Source: Burkholderiaceae bacterium (GTDB lineage Bacteria > Pseudomonadota > Gammaproteobacteria > Burkholderiales > Burkholderiaceae_C). From it: a DNA stretch of 6,059 nucleotides. Under the pieces are notes generated by a model. That model made no database searches, had not been told where the DNA came from, and saw only the letters and a list, made by a program, of their open reading frames with translations. This document shows, in pieces, positions 1 through 5,983 of this stretch. Location: NCBI GenBank assembly GCA_025458585.1, contig JALOSD010000226.1:1-6059 (forward strand), given 5' to 3'. Both the position numbers and the translations under genes were made by a program. Positions within the stretch are counted from its first letter, which is position 1; every line of letters starts with the position of its first letter.

Positions 1-1
1 G

Positions 2-886
2 TCACGTCCGCCGCCGGCGCCGGCCGAGGCTTCCCTCGACGCCGGGCCCGACGCCGCGCCCGACACGCCGGCACCCGCGGGCCCCGCGGCGCACGCCGGT
101 GCGACGCCGGACGCCGCGCCGCCTGCGCCGGGCGCCGACCTGCACGAGCCGCAGGCGCCCGAGACGCACGTCGCGCAGGCGCGCCCGCCGTTAGCCGCGG
201 CGGCGCGCCCGCCCGGCGAGGCGCCGCCGATCTACCCGACGACGCTGCCGCCGTCGTTCCAGTGGACGTTCCGGATGCAGCGCGGCATCCTGTCGGGCAC
301 CGGCACGCTGGGCTGGGAACTGGACGGCGCGCGTTACCGGCTGGCCCTCGTCGGCAGCGTCGCCGGCGTCAACCTGCTCGAGTGGGTCAGCGTGGGCGCT
401 ATCGACCGCGCCGGCGTCGCCCCCGAGCGTTTCGTGTCGCAGACCCGTGGGCGCAGCGCGCAGTCGACGAACTTCCAGCGCGGCGCCGGCAAGGTCACGT
501 ACTCGGCATCGACCGCCGAGCACCCGCTGCCGGCAGGCGTGCAGGACCGTGTGAGCTGGCTCGTGCAGCTCGCGGCGGTCGTCGCGGCGGCGCCCGAGCG
601 CTACGCGGCGCCGGGCACGCCGCTGACGCTGCCCGTCGCCGGCACGCGCGACGTCGGCCTGTGGCAGTTCGTCGCCCTCGGCCCGCAGACGGTCCAGACC
701 CCCGCCGGCAGCGTCGAGGCGCTGGCGTTCCGTCGCGAGGCCAAGCGTGCCAACGACACGCGCGGCGAGGTCTGGCTCGACCCCCGGCGCCACCACCTGC
801 CGGTGCGCGTCGTGCTGAGCACGATCGACGGCAACGGCCGCGCCAGCGATACGCTCGCACTCGCGCTCGAGTCGACGACGCCCTGA
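2..886 (+). CDS. DUF3108 domain protein, 5' end outside the window
   Basis: The frame is open from the first bases of the window to the TGA at 884-886, so 294 residues of a longer protein are visible. Visible residues 1 to about 80 are a low-complexity Pro/Ala/Gly/Asp linker, of the kind that connects an N-terminal membrane anchor to a periplasmic domain; the anchor itself would lie upstream. From about residue 86 (FQWTFRMQRG) to the end the sequence matches the DUF3108 pattern as I know it: a beta-rich domain with an LPV.GTRDVGLWQF segment, a TPAGSVEALAFRR segment and a late EVWLDPRRHHLPVRV segment. The biochemical role of the family is not established; a cell-envelope location is inferred from the layout. 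The ATG at 275 is internal to the domain and should not be taken as the start. A GC hairpin follows the stop directly. Confidence 0.8.
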   Translation, partial: SRPPPAPAEASLDAGPDAAPDTPAPAGPAAHAGATPDAAPPAPGADLHEPQAPETHVAQARPPLAAAARPPGEAPPIYPTTLPPSFQWTFRMQRGILSGTGTLGWELDGARYRLALVGSVAGVNLLEWVSVGAIDRAGVAPERFVSQTRGRSAQSTNFQRGAGKVTYSASTAEHPLPAGVQDRVSWLVQLAAVVAAAPERYAAPGTPLTLPVAGTRDVGLWQFVALGPQTVQTPAGSVEALAFRREAKRANDTRGEVWLDPRRHHLPVRVVLSTIDGNGRASDTLALALESTTP

Positions 887-892
887 GCGCGG

Positions 893-907
893 CCGGCGCT
901 GCGCCGG
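893..907 (+). terminator. GC hairpin after the DUF3108 gene, possible terminator
   Basis: CCGGC (893-897) and GCCGG (903-907) pair around a 5-base loop, seven bases after the DUF3108 stop. Only a weak T-containing tail (GCTTGAATCTT) follows, so this may be an inefficient intrinsic terminator or just a stabilising 3' hairpin. In such GC-rich DNA a stem of five pairs can occur by chance. Confidence 0.3.
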
Positions 908-957
908 GCTTGAATCTTGCGTCGGCGCTCCCATCTGCATCGTCAGGAAGGATCGCC

Positions 958-1239
958 ATGCACATGCTCTACAACTCGGACAGCTTCGTCGTCGTGCAGT
1001 TCGACGTTCCCGCGGCCGGCGAGGGCGTCGAGGCTGGGGCCGAGGCGGCCCTGACGCGCGGCGGTTACGAGATCGTCGACAAGGCGGCGCGTCGCGAGAT
1101 CTTCCTCGAAGGCGCGCTGGCGCAGAGCTTTCGCGAGGGCGTTGAGGCGCTGATCCGGCGCCAGCCGACGCCCGAAGAGATCGACGACTACATCGGCCGC
1201 TACACCGAGCTCGCGCAGCACCCCGTCGTGCTGCACTGA
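958..1239 (+). CDS. DUF3567 family small protein
   Basis: This encodes 93 residues starting MHMLYNSDSFVVVQFDVP, the characteristic opening of DUF3567 proteins of betaproteobacteria as I know them. The middle (GYEIVDKAARREIFLEG) and the end (PTPEEIDDYIGRYTELAQHP) also fit, and the length is about normal for the family. The start is well supported: AGGAAGG at 945-951 lies six bases before the ATG at 958. The second ATG, at 964, would be placed less well. The protein is soluble, with no signal peptide or membrane segment, and is rich in acidic residues with a predicted helical C-terminal half. Its function is unknown. It sits 71 bases behind the DUF3108 gene with a hairpin in between, so it may have its own promoter; TTGAAT at 910-915 could be a -35 box, but no convincing -10 follows. 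Confidence 0.88.
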   Translation: MHMLYNSDSFVVVQFDVPAAGEGVEAGAEAALTRGGYEIVDKAARREIFLEGALAQSFREGVEALIRRQPTPEEIDDYIGRYTELAQHPVVLH

Positions 1240-1244
1240 ACGGG

Positions 1245-1259
1245 CCCCCGGATCGGGGG
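1245..1259 (+). terminator. GC hairpin after the DUF3567 gene, possible terminator
   Basis: CCCCCG (1245-1250) pairs perfectly with CGGGGG (1254-1259) around a 3-base loop, starting five bases after the DUF3567 stop. There is no run of T behind it, so a classic intrinsic terminator is not shown. Position right after a stop codon and a perfect six-pair stem make a transcript-end structure plausible. Confidence 0.4.
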
Positions 1260-1274
1260 TGGCGCGCGTCGGCG

Positions 1275-1288
1275 GTGACGTCGGTCAC
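1275..1288. promoter_or_regulatory. Inverted repeat upstream of the GGDEF-EAL gene
   Basis: GTGAC (1275-1279) and GTCAC (1284-1288) form a perfect inverted repeat with a 4-base spacer, 33 bases before the GTG start of the GGDEF-EAL gene. This is the usual shape of a dimeric repressor or activator site. I cannot assign it to a regulator, and no clear -35/-10 pair is visible next to it; chance is possible. Confidence 0.2.
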
Positions 1289-1320
1289 GGAATGCGGGCC
1301 GGCGGCGGCTCAAGTGCGGC

Positions 1321-2865
1321 GTGGCCGGCGCCGAAACGCCGGGAATGCTCGACTTGCCCGCCAGGCTCACCCTCGACGCGAGCACGGCGGGCGCGCTTGC
1401 CGCCGTGCTTGTCGTCGCGCTGCTCGCCGTGCTGCTGGTCGTCCAGGTGCGCGCGCGCCGGCGCGCGCACGAGACGGCGCGGCTGACGCGCTCGCTGCAG
1501 GAGGCCAACGACGAGCTCCACCAACTCGCGTTCAAGGACCCGCTGACGGGCCTGGCGAACCGTGCCTGCTTCGACGGCTGGCTCGACGACGTCGTCGTGC
1601 GCTGCGACCGCGGCGGGAGTTCGGTCGCCGTGCTGTTCGTCGACCTCGACGCCTTCAAGCCGGTCAACGACTCGTTCGGCCACGGCCACGGCGACATCGT
1701 GCTGCGCGAGGTCGGCCAGCGCCTGCAGGCGCTCGCCGCCGAGGGCGTGCGCGCCGCGCGCGTCGGCGGCGACGAGTTTCTGCTGCTGCTGCCCGAGGGC
1801 CGCGACGCCGCCGCCGCGCTCGCCCGGCGCACGCTGGCGTCGCTCGCGCAGCCGATCGCGGCCGGCGCGCACGAGCTTCAGGTGTCGTGCTCGATCGGCA
1901 TCGCGCTGTACCCCGAGCACGGCTCGCGGCCGACGATGCTCGCGCGCGCCGACGCCGCGATGTTCGCCGCCAAGCGCTCCGGCGGCGCGAGCTACGCCTT
2001 CTTCGAGCCGTCGATGGAAGCCGACGTACGCGACCAGCTGGAACTCGTCGCCGAGCTGCGCCGCGCCGTCGCCGACAAGCGCCTCGAGCTGCTCTACCAG
2101 CCGAAGATCGATGCCCGCAGCGGCCAGATCACCGCCGCCGAGGCGCTGCTGCGCTGGCACCACCCGAAGCGCGGGCTCATCAGCCCGGCGGTGTTCGTGC
2201 CGATCGCCGAGCGCTTCGGCCTCGTGCACGCGCTGGGTGCCTGGGTGATCGAGGACGCGTGCCGCCAGGCGCGCGTGTGGCGCGACCTCGGGCTTCGCAT
2301 GCGGGTGGCGATCAACCTGTCGGCGCACCAGATGCGCCGTGACGACCTCGCCGAGCAGCTGCTGTCGGCGCTGAATCGCCACCGCGTCGAGCCGTCGCAG
2401 CTGACCTGCGAGATCACCGAGTCGGTCGCGATGGAGGACACGCGCGCGACGCACCTCGCGTTCGAGCGTCTCGGCCGGGCCGGCATCCACCTGTCGATCG
2501 ACGACTTCGGCACCGGCTACTCGAGCCTGTCGTACCTGCGCCAGCTGCCGGCCGAGGAGCTGAAGATCGACCGCAGCTTCGTCAAGGACGTCGAGACGAG
2601 CGCCGACGCGCGAGCGATCGTCGAGGCCGTCGTGCGCATGGCGCAGGTGCTCGGCCTGAAGGTGGTCGCCGAGGGCGTCGAGACCGAGCGCCAGCGTGAC
2701 CTGCTCGTGCAGATGGGCTGCGACCAGCTGCAGGGCTATCTGTTCGCGCGGCCGATGTCGGCGCGCGCGCTGACGCTGTGGGCGATGGACGACGGCAGCT
2801 CGCGGCCGTCGGTCGCGTTCCGGCCATCGCTCTACGAGCCCGGCACGCCGGCCAGCGTGGCCTGA
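1321..2865 (+). CDS. Membrane-anchored GGDEF-EAL protein (cyclic-di-GMP synthesis/breakdown)
   Basis: The protein has 514 residues if started at GTG 1321; ATG 1345 (residue 9) is an equally weak alternative, since neither has a good ribosome binding site. One membrane helix spans about residues 23-43, followed by a charged Arg-rich stretch and a short helical linker (about 47-70). The GGDEF domain begins with DPLTGLANR (73-81), carries the metal-site FVDLDAFKPVND (D108, D110) and an intact GGDEF (149-153). The EAL domain has EALLRW (274-279), INLSAHQ, CEITES, DDFGTGYSSL (from 394), LKIDRSF, VVAEGVET (E451) and QGYLFARPM (from 471). By family knowledge both diguanylate cyclase and phosphodiesterase activities are possible. 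The RxxD inhibitory site is absent: residues 140-143 are AEGV. There is no recognisable sensor domain, so the input signal is unknown. It acts at the inner membrane, catalytic part presumably cytoplasmic. Confidence 0.93.
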   Translation: MAGAETPGMLDLPARLTLDASTAGALAAVLVVALLAVLLVVQVRARRRAHETARLTRSLQEANDELHQLAFKDPLTGLANRACFDGWLDDVVVRCDRGGSSVAVLFVDLDAFKPVNDSFGHGHGDIVLREVGQRLQALAAEGVRAARVGGDEFLLLLPEGRDAAAALARRTLASLAQPIAAGAHELQVSCSIGIALYPEHGSRPTMLARADAAMFAAKRSGGASYAFFEPSMEADVRDQLELVAELRRAVADKRLELLYQPKIDARSGQITAAEALLRWHHPKRGLISPAVFVPIAERFGLVHALGAWVIEDACRQARVWRDLGLRMRVAINLSAHQMRRDDLAEQLLSALNRHRVEPSQLTCEITESVAMEDTRATHLAFERLGRAGIHLSIDDFGTGYSSLSYLRQLPAEELKIDRSFVKDVETSADARAIVEAVVRMAQVLGLKVVAEGVETERQRDLLVQMGCDQLQGYLFARPMSARALTLWAMDDGSSRPSVAFRPSLYEPGTPASVA

Positions 2866-2880
2866 ACACGCCGCGGCCCG

Positions 2881-2897
2881 GCCGCCGTGAGGGCGGC
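2881..2897 (+). terminator. GC hairpin after the GGDEF-EAL gene, possible terminator
   Basis: GCCGCC (2881-2886) pairs with GGCGGC (2892-2897) around GTGAG; after one mismatch two more pairs can form outside (2878-2879 with 2899-2900). The following bases are GGGCGCGTTCC, not a T run. It lies 15 bases behind the stop codon and 27 bases before the intron. That distance argues against the habit of IIC-class introns of inserting right next to terminator hairpins. Confidence 0.4.
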
Positions 2898-2914
2898 GGG
2901 CGCGTTCCTACAAT
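2887..2914 (+). promoter_or_regulatory. Candidate sigma-70 promoter of the methionine synthase gene
   Basis: TACAAT at 2909-2914 differs from the consensus -10 box at one base. GTGAGG at 2887-2892, 16 bases upstream, matches three of six -35 bases and overlaps the terminator-like hairpin. Transcription would start near 2920-2922, only a few bases before the intron. With the intron removed, the ATG of the methionine synthase module would lie about 12 bases after this -10 box, giving a leaderless or nearly leaderless mRNA. No Shine-Dalgarno sequence is visible in the rejoined leader, which fits that idea. Confidence 0.45.
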
Positions 2915-2924
2915 GCCAACGATG

Positions 2925-3425
2925 GTGCGTCACGAAGCAAAGGCAAGGCTGAACCCGCCAGGGGTCAGTGGTGCTGCTGCATGCTGCGCCAGTCCAACGG
3001 GTGAGAGTCCCGTCCCGGTAGGCGTCGGAGCGCCGGGTAGCAGGCCCCAGGCAGTGGAGGGAGACCTCTGTGCCCGAGCGGGGCGTCGGAAGCCTGCCAA
3101 GCGGCGTAAGCCGTGTAACGGGGAGCAAGCACGCGGGCCGCAACATGAAGTGAAGCCTGCAGCCTCGACAGATTTACAACCCGCGGGCCGAGCCGCTCAT
3201 CTCACGGCGAAGGCAACATCACCCGAGCGAGATCCGAAGCGCGCGGGTGGCTGCGGCGGGGTATGGGGCGCAGCACGCGTGCAAGGACTGGGGCGGAACG
3301 TGAGAGGCCCGTCTGCGCGGCCCGAGTCGGGGCGAGCGAGTTCGTATAAGCCCAAGGCGAAGTCGAATCGTGCGCAGCGGGAGTCCGAGGGGATCGTAGT
3401 ACTGGACGGGGCGCAAGGCGAGGGA
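2925..3425 (+). ncRNA. Group II intron ribozyme, domains I-III
   Basis: This stretch of 500 bases has no gene of its own and is the 5' part of the ribozyme. It opens with GTGCG and contains a perfect hairpin ACGGG-TGAGAGT-CCCGT at 2997-3013, which resembles a recurrent domain I hairpin in bacterial group II introns (GGGUGAGAGUCCC type). A second hairpin, GTCC (3383-3386) with GGAC (3404-3407), presents the candidate exon-binding loop. Further folding was not worked out by eye. Frame 0 happens to be free of stops from before the intron into the maturase. Confidence 0.8.
3392..3397 (+). other. Candidate EBS1 (exon-binding site 1) of the intron
   Basis: ATCGT at 3393-3397 is complementary to ACGAT at 2919-2923, that is, to five of the last six bases of the 5' exon. 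The base at 3392 (G) would face the final exon G and does not pair. The site lies in a loop closed by GTCC/GGAC, the expected setting for EBS1. A second ATCGT at 3367-3371 is a competing candidate. No convincing EBS2 was found. Confidence 0.35.
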
Positions 3426-4804
3426 ATGGCCGGCGAGACCGGACCTAACGACCCCATCGACCTTGTGTCGAGCGACAAAGTGCGACAACTGCAAAGGCAG
3501 CTCTGGGCCGCAGCCAAGCGGGCACCGGGAAGGCGTTTCCATGCGTTGTACGGCCGTTGTACGGCCAGATGTGCAGGGGTGACGTCCTGCACGAGGCGTG
3601 GAAGCGAGTGCGCCGCAACAAGGGCGCAGCGGGCGTTGATCGGGTGACGATCGGCGCAGTTGAGCAGTACGGCGTCCGGCGCTTCTTGCAAGAGCTGGGT
3701 GAAGTGCTGCGCGCAGGCGAGTACGGTGCGCAGGTCGTGCGGCGCGCCTACATTCCAAAGGCTGACGGGGCGAAGCGGCCCCTGGGCATCCCGACGGTGC
3801 AAGACCGGGTGGTGCAGATGGCGGTCAAGCTGGTGCTCGAGCCCATCTATGAGGCGGACTTCGCACCGACCTCGTACGGGTTCAGACCCCGGCGCAGTGC
3901 GCAACAGGCGCTGGAGCGGTTGAGGCTTCTGGGCAACCAAGGCGCCAACCACGTGCTGGACGCCGACATCGAGAACTACTTCGGCAGCATCGAGCACGAC
4001 AAGCTGCTCACCCTGGTGGGTCAGCGGGTCAGCGACCGGCGGATGCTCAAGCTGGTTAGACAGTGGTTGCAGGCTGGGGTGATGGAAGACGGGGTGGTGA
4101 GCCATCCGGTGGCGGGAACGCCGCAGGGTGGTGTGATCTCGCCGCTGCTGTCGAACATCTACCTGCATGTGCTGGACCGGGTATGGGCCAAGCACGGCCA
4201 ACACCTGGGCGAGTTGGTGCGGTATGCGGACGACTTCGTGGTGATGTGCCGCACGGCGCAGGGCTGCGAGGAAAGCCAGCGTCGCATCGAGCATGTCATG
4301 ACCAGGCTGGGACTGAAGCTGCACCCACAGAAGACGCGACGCGTGGTGCTGACGGACGGCCGGGAGGGCTTCGACTTCCTGGGTTGCCATCTGCACAAGC
4401 GTATGAGCGGGCGGCTGTGGCAGCAAAAGGGTCTCAGGCGGTACTACCTGCAGCGCTGGCCGAGCCGCAAGGCGATGAACCGTGTGCGAGAGCGTGTGCG
4501 GGCGCTGACCCCGCGCTCGCGCTGTCATCAGGATGTGCGAAGCGTGATCGCTGAGCTCAACCCGGTGCTGCGTGGCTGGGGACAGTACTTCCAAACAGGC
4601 AACGCGGCCAATTGCTTCATCGACGTGGACGCCTACGTCGTGCGGCGGCTGCGAAGCCTGCGCGTCAAGCGTGCGGGGCGGAGCTTGCGGAGGGGACAGA
4701 CCCAGCGCTGGGACCGCCACTACTTCGAAAGCCTTGGACTGCATCGCCTACGCGGGACGATCCGCTACCCGGGCAAACCTCCTGGCAACCGGAGGGCCGC
4801 GTAA
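3426..4804 (+). pseudogene. ltrA: Group II intron reverse transcriptase/maturase, frameshifted by an 11-bp duplication
   Basis: The N-terminal part starts at ATG 3426 (AAGG at 3415-3418, seven bases before) and reads MAGETGPNDPIDLVSS, then LQRQLWAAAKRAPGRRFHALYG, before it runs into a stop at 3645-3647. The rest (GQMCRGDVLHEAW onward) is in another frame up to TAA 4802-4804. Removing one copy of an 11-bp repeat joins them into 455 residues. In that numbering the RT motifs are YIPKADG, the metal-site DADIENYF (D177), TPQGGVISP (from 228), YADD (263-266) and FDFLGCHL; maturase domain X contains LRGWGQYF (378-385) and ends near LRGTIRYPG. No HNH endonuclease follows. The intact family protein helps the RNA splice and copies it into new sites. 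A shortened protein from ATG 3569 would keep all catalytic motifs but lack about 45 N-terminal residues. Symbol ltrA is used in its generic sense. Confidence 0.85.
3544..3566 (+). repeat. 11-bp tandem duplication inside the maturase gene
   Basis: CGTTGTACGGC occurs at 3544-3554 and again, without a single change, at 3555-3565; the next base (C3566) continues the period. Eleven is not a multiple of three, so the copy shifts the frame. With one copy the reading is FHALYGQMCRGDVL, matching this family; with two copies it becomes FHALYGRCTARCAG and soon stops. Confidence 0.95.
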
Positions 4805-4829
4805 TGCTGCGAGTCGACCGACCACTGGT

Positions 4830-4862
4830 AAGCCGTGTGCGGGAAATCCGCATGCACGGTTT
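4830..4862 (+). ncRNA. Group II intron domain V (catalytic hairpin)
   Basis: AAGCCGT (4830-4836) pairs with ACGGTTT (4856-4862); the upper stem GTGCGGG/TCCGCAT closes an AAA loop, with the two-base bulge GC (4854-4855) on the 3' side. This is the standard domain V shape, and the AGC triad that binds the catalytic metals is present at 4831-4833. The first pair is A-U where many introns have G-C. The hairpin starts 25 bases after the maturase stop. Nothing in it suggests lost catalysis. Confidence 0.92.
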
Positions 4863-4869
4863 GAACGGG

Positions 4870-4915
4870 GGTGTTGGCTCTATGAGAGACCTTCGGGCCG
4901 AATAGGGCCAACATC
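4870..4915 (+). ncRNA. Group II intron domain VI
   Basis: Bases 4870-4883 pair with 4902-4915 in a 14-pair stem containing two G-T pairs (4871-4914 and 4879-4906). It follows domain V after seven bases and ends about three bases before the proposed 3' splice site. The branch adenosine is normally bulged on the 3' arm seven or eight bases from the intron end; here the adenosines at 4910 and 4911 are paired in the simplest fold and no bulge is obvious. Confidence 0.75.
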
Positions 4916-4920
4916 TACCA

Positions 4921-5970
4921 ATGAAGCTCATCGCCTACACCCGCGGCGCGGCGCTGCCGGCGCTGCTCGCCGAGCGCATCGTGATCATCGACGGCGCGAT
5001 GGGCACGATGATCCAGCGTCACCGGCTGTCCGAGGCCGACTTCCGCGGCGAGCGTTTCGCCGACCATGTGCGCGACCTCAAGGGCAACAACGACCTGCTC
5101 GTGCTGACGCGCCCCGACGTCGTGCGCGCGATCCACGACGCGTACCTGGCCGCCGGTGCCGACATCGTCGAGACGAACACGTTCGGCGCGACGTCGATCG
5201 CGCAGGCCGACTACGCCCTGGCGTCGATCGCGCGCGAGATGAACGTCGCCGCCGCGCGGCTGGCGCGCGCCGCCGTCGACGCGGTCGCGACGCCGCAGTG
5301 GCCGCGCTTCGTCGCCGGCGCGCTCGGGCCGACGCCGAAGACGGCGAGCATCAGCCCCGACGTCAACGACCCCGGGGCGCGCAACGTGGCGTTCGACGAG
5401 CTGCGCGCGGCCTACCGCGAGCAGGCCGAGGGGCTGCTCGAAGGCGGCGTCGACCTGTTCCTGGTCGAGACGATCTTCGACACGCTGAACGCGAAGGCGG
5501 CCATCTTCGCCCTCGACGAGCTGATGGACGAGACCGGCGAGCGGCTGCCGGTGATCGTCTCGGGCACCGTGACCGACGCGTCGGGGCGCATCCTGTCGGG
5601 GCAGACGGTGGGCGCGTTCTGGCACTCGGTGCGCCACGCGCGGCCGCTCGCGGTGGGCCTGAACTGCGCGCTCGGCGCGGCGCTGATGCGCCCGTACATC
5701 GAGGAGCTCGGCAAGGTCGCCGCCGACACCTTCGTCAGCTGCTACCCCAACGCAGGCCTGCCGAACCCGATGAGCGAGACCGGCTTCGACGAGACGCCCG
5801 AGGTGACCGCGGCGCTGATGGAGGACTTCGCCAGGAGCGGCTTCCTCAACATCGCCGGCGGCTGCTGCGGCACGACGCCCGAGCACATCGCGGCGATCCG
5901 GGAAAAGGTGAGCGCGTACCGGCCGCGGCACCGCGCCGATCCGCTGTTCACGTCGCTGCTCGCCGCCTGA
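4921..5970 (+). CDS. metH: Methionine synthase homocysteine-binding module (split MetH, part 1)
   Basis: This 349-residue protein corresponds to the first module of cobalamin-dependent methionine synthase, which binds and activates homocysteine for methyl transfer from methylcobalamin. Visible hallmarks are DGAMGTMIQ (24-32), FRGERF, LKGNNDLLVL, VETNTFGAT, and the three zinc-binding cysteines in GLNCALG (C249) and GGCCGTTPEH (C315, C316), close to positions 247, 310 and 311 of the E. coli enzyme. The protein stops right after this domain, so the folate, cobalamin and reactivation modules must be encoded elsewhere; a split MetH with a separate second gene is known in Burkholderiales. The ATG at 4921 fits the usual N-terminus (YTRG a few residues in), but no good ribosome binding site precedes it. 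The intron ends about two bases before this ATG, so expression probably depends on splicing or on transcription from within the intron. Confidence 0.92.
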   Translation: MKLIAYTRGAALPALLAERIVIIDGAMGTMIQRHRLSEADFRGERFADHVRDLKGNNDLLVLTRPDVVRAIHDAYLAAGADIVETNTFGATSIAQADYALASIAREMNVAAARLARAAVDAVATPQWPRFVAGALGPTPKTASISPDVNDPGARNVAFDELRAAYREQAEGLLEGGVDLFLVETIFDTLNAKAAIFALDELMDETGERLPVIVSGTVTDASGRILSGQTVGAFWHSVRHARPLAVGLNCALGAALMRPYIEELGKVAADTFVSCYPNAGLPNPMSETGFDETPEVTAALMEDFARSGFLNIAGGCCGTTPEHIAAIREKVSAYRPRHRADPLFTSLLAA

Positions 5971-5983
5971 CGCGGCGCCGCGT
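5970..5983. terminator. Perfect palindrome between converging stop codons, possible two-way terminator
   Basis: ACGCGGCGCCGCGT at 5970-5983 is its own reverse complement. It starts at the last base of the metH-part stop codon and ends just before the TCA (5984-5986), the stop of the minus-strand frame. As RNA it would form a stem of five pairs with a 4-base loop on either strand. No T run follows. Confidence 0.35.

Larger units (their letters stand above)
2925..4918 (+). mobile_element. Group II intron with damaged maturase gene
   Basis: This is a self-splicing retroelement of about 1.99 kb. The 5' boundary is set by GTGCG at 2925-2929, fitting the family consensus GUGYG. The 3' end is marked by domain V (4830-4862) and domain VI (4870-4915); CTAC at 4915-4918, a usual AY ending, gives the most likely junction, uncertain by a few bases. 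Domains I-III occupy about 2925-3425, and the reverse transcriptase/maturase frame fills domain IV. The element lies between the GGDEF-EAL gene and the methionine synthase module, in the same direction as both. Its base composition is visibly less extreme than that of its neighbours, as expected for a transferred element. No target duplication is expected for this mechanism and none is seen. The class is not assigned; lack of an HNH domain in the protein excludes the endonuclease-bearing types. Confidence 0.93.

Noticed and set aside
1..190. Tandem-like GACGCC/GCGCCC repeats at the start of the window
   Set aside because: They are codons of a Pro/Ala/Asp-rich linker in the DUF3108 protein; no fixed repeat unit or CRISPR-like spacing is seen.
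262..1239. Long open frame of 325 codons from 262 to 1239
   Set aside because: From 958 on it is the real DUF3567 frame; the part before 958 is an Arg/Ala/Gly-rich shadow of the DUF3108 gene, and the ribosome binding site at 945-951 fixes the start at 958.
1285..2490. Long minus-strand open frame opposite the GGDEF-EAL gene
   Set aside because: Its product is rich in Arg, His and Ala with no domain logic, and the plus strand carries a clear two-domain enzyme. It is a GC-rich shadow frame.
2878..2924. Group IIC insertion behind a terminator hairpin
   Set aside because: The hairpin ends 27 bases before the intron, farther than the usual close spacing, and an EBS1-like match to the exon exists, so the class was left open.
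3531..3566. Programmed -1 frameshifting as the reason for the split maturase
   Set aside because: A -1 shift would formally join the frames, but no slippery heptamer is visible and the exact 11-bp duplication explains the break more simply.
3197..4744. Minus-strand open frame of 515 codons opposite the intron
   Set aside because: It crosses both ribozyme and maturase sequence and has no recognisable motif; it mirrors the constrained plus-strand maturase frame.
2908..4923. Similarity between CTACAATG before the intron and CTACCAATG at its 3' end as a target duplication
   Set aside because: The two differ by an inserted base, do not lie at matching positions relative to the junctions, and group II introns do not create target duplications.
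4915..5931. Minus-strand open frame opposite the methionine synthase module
   Set aside because: Arg/Ala/Val-rich shadow of a gene with all expected MetH motifs on the plus strand.
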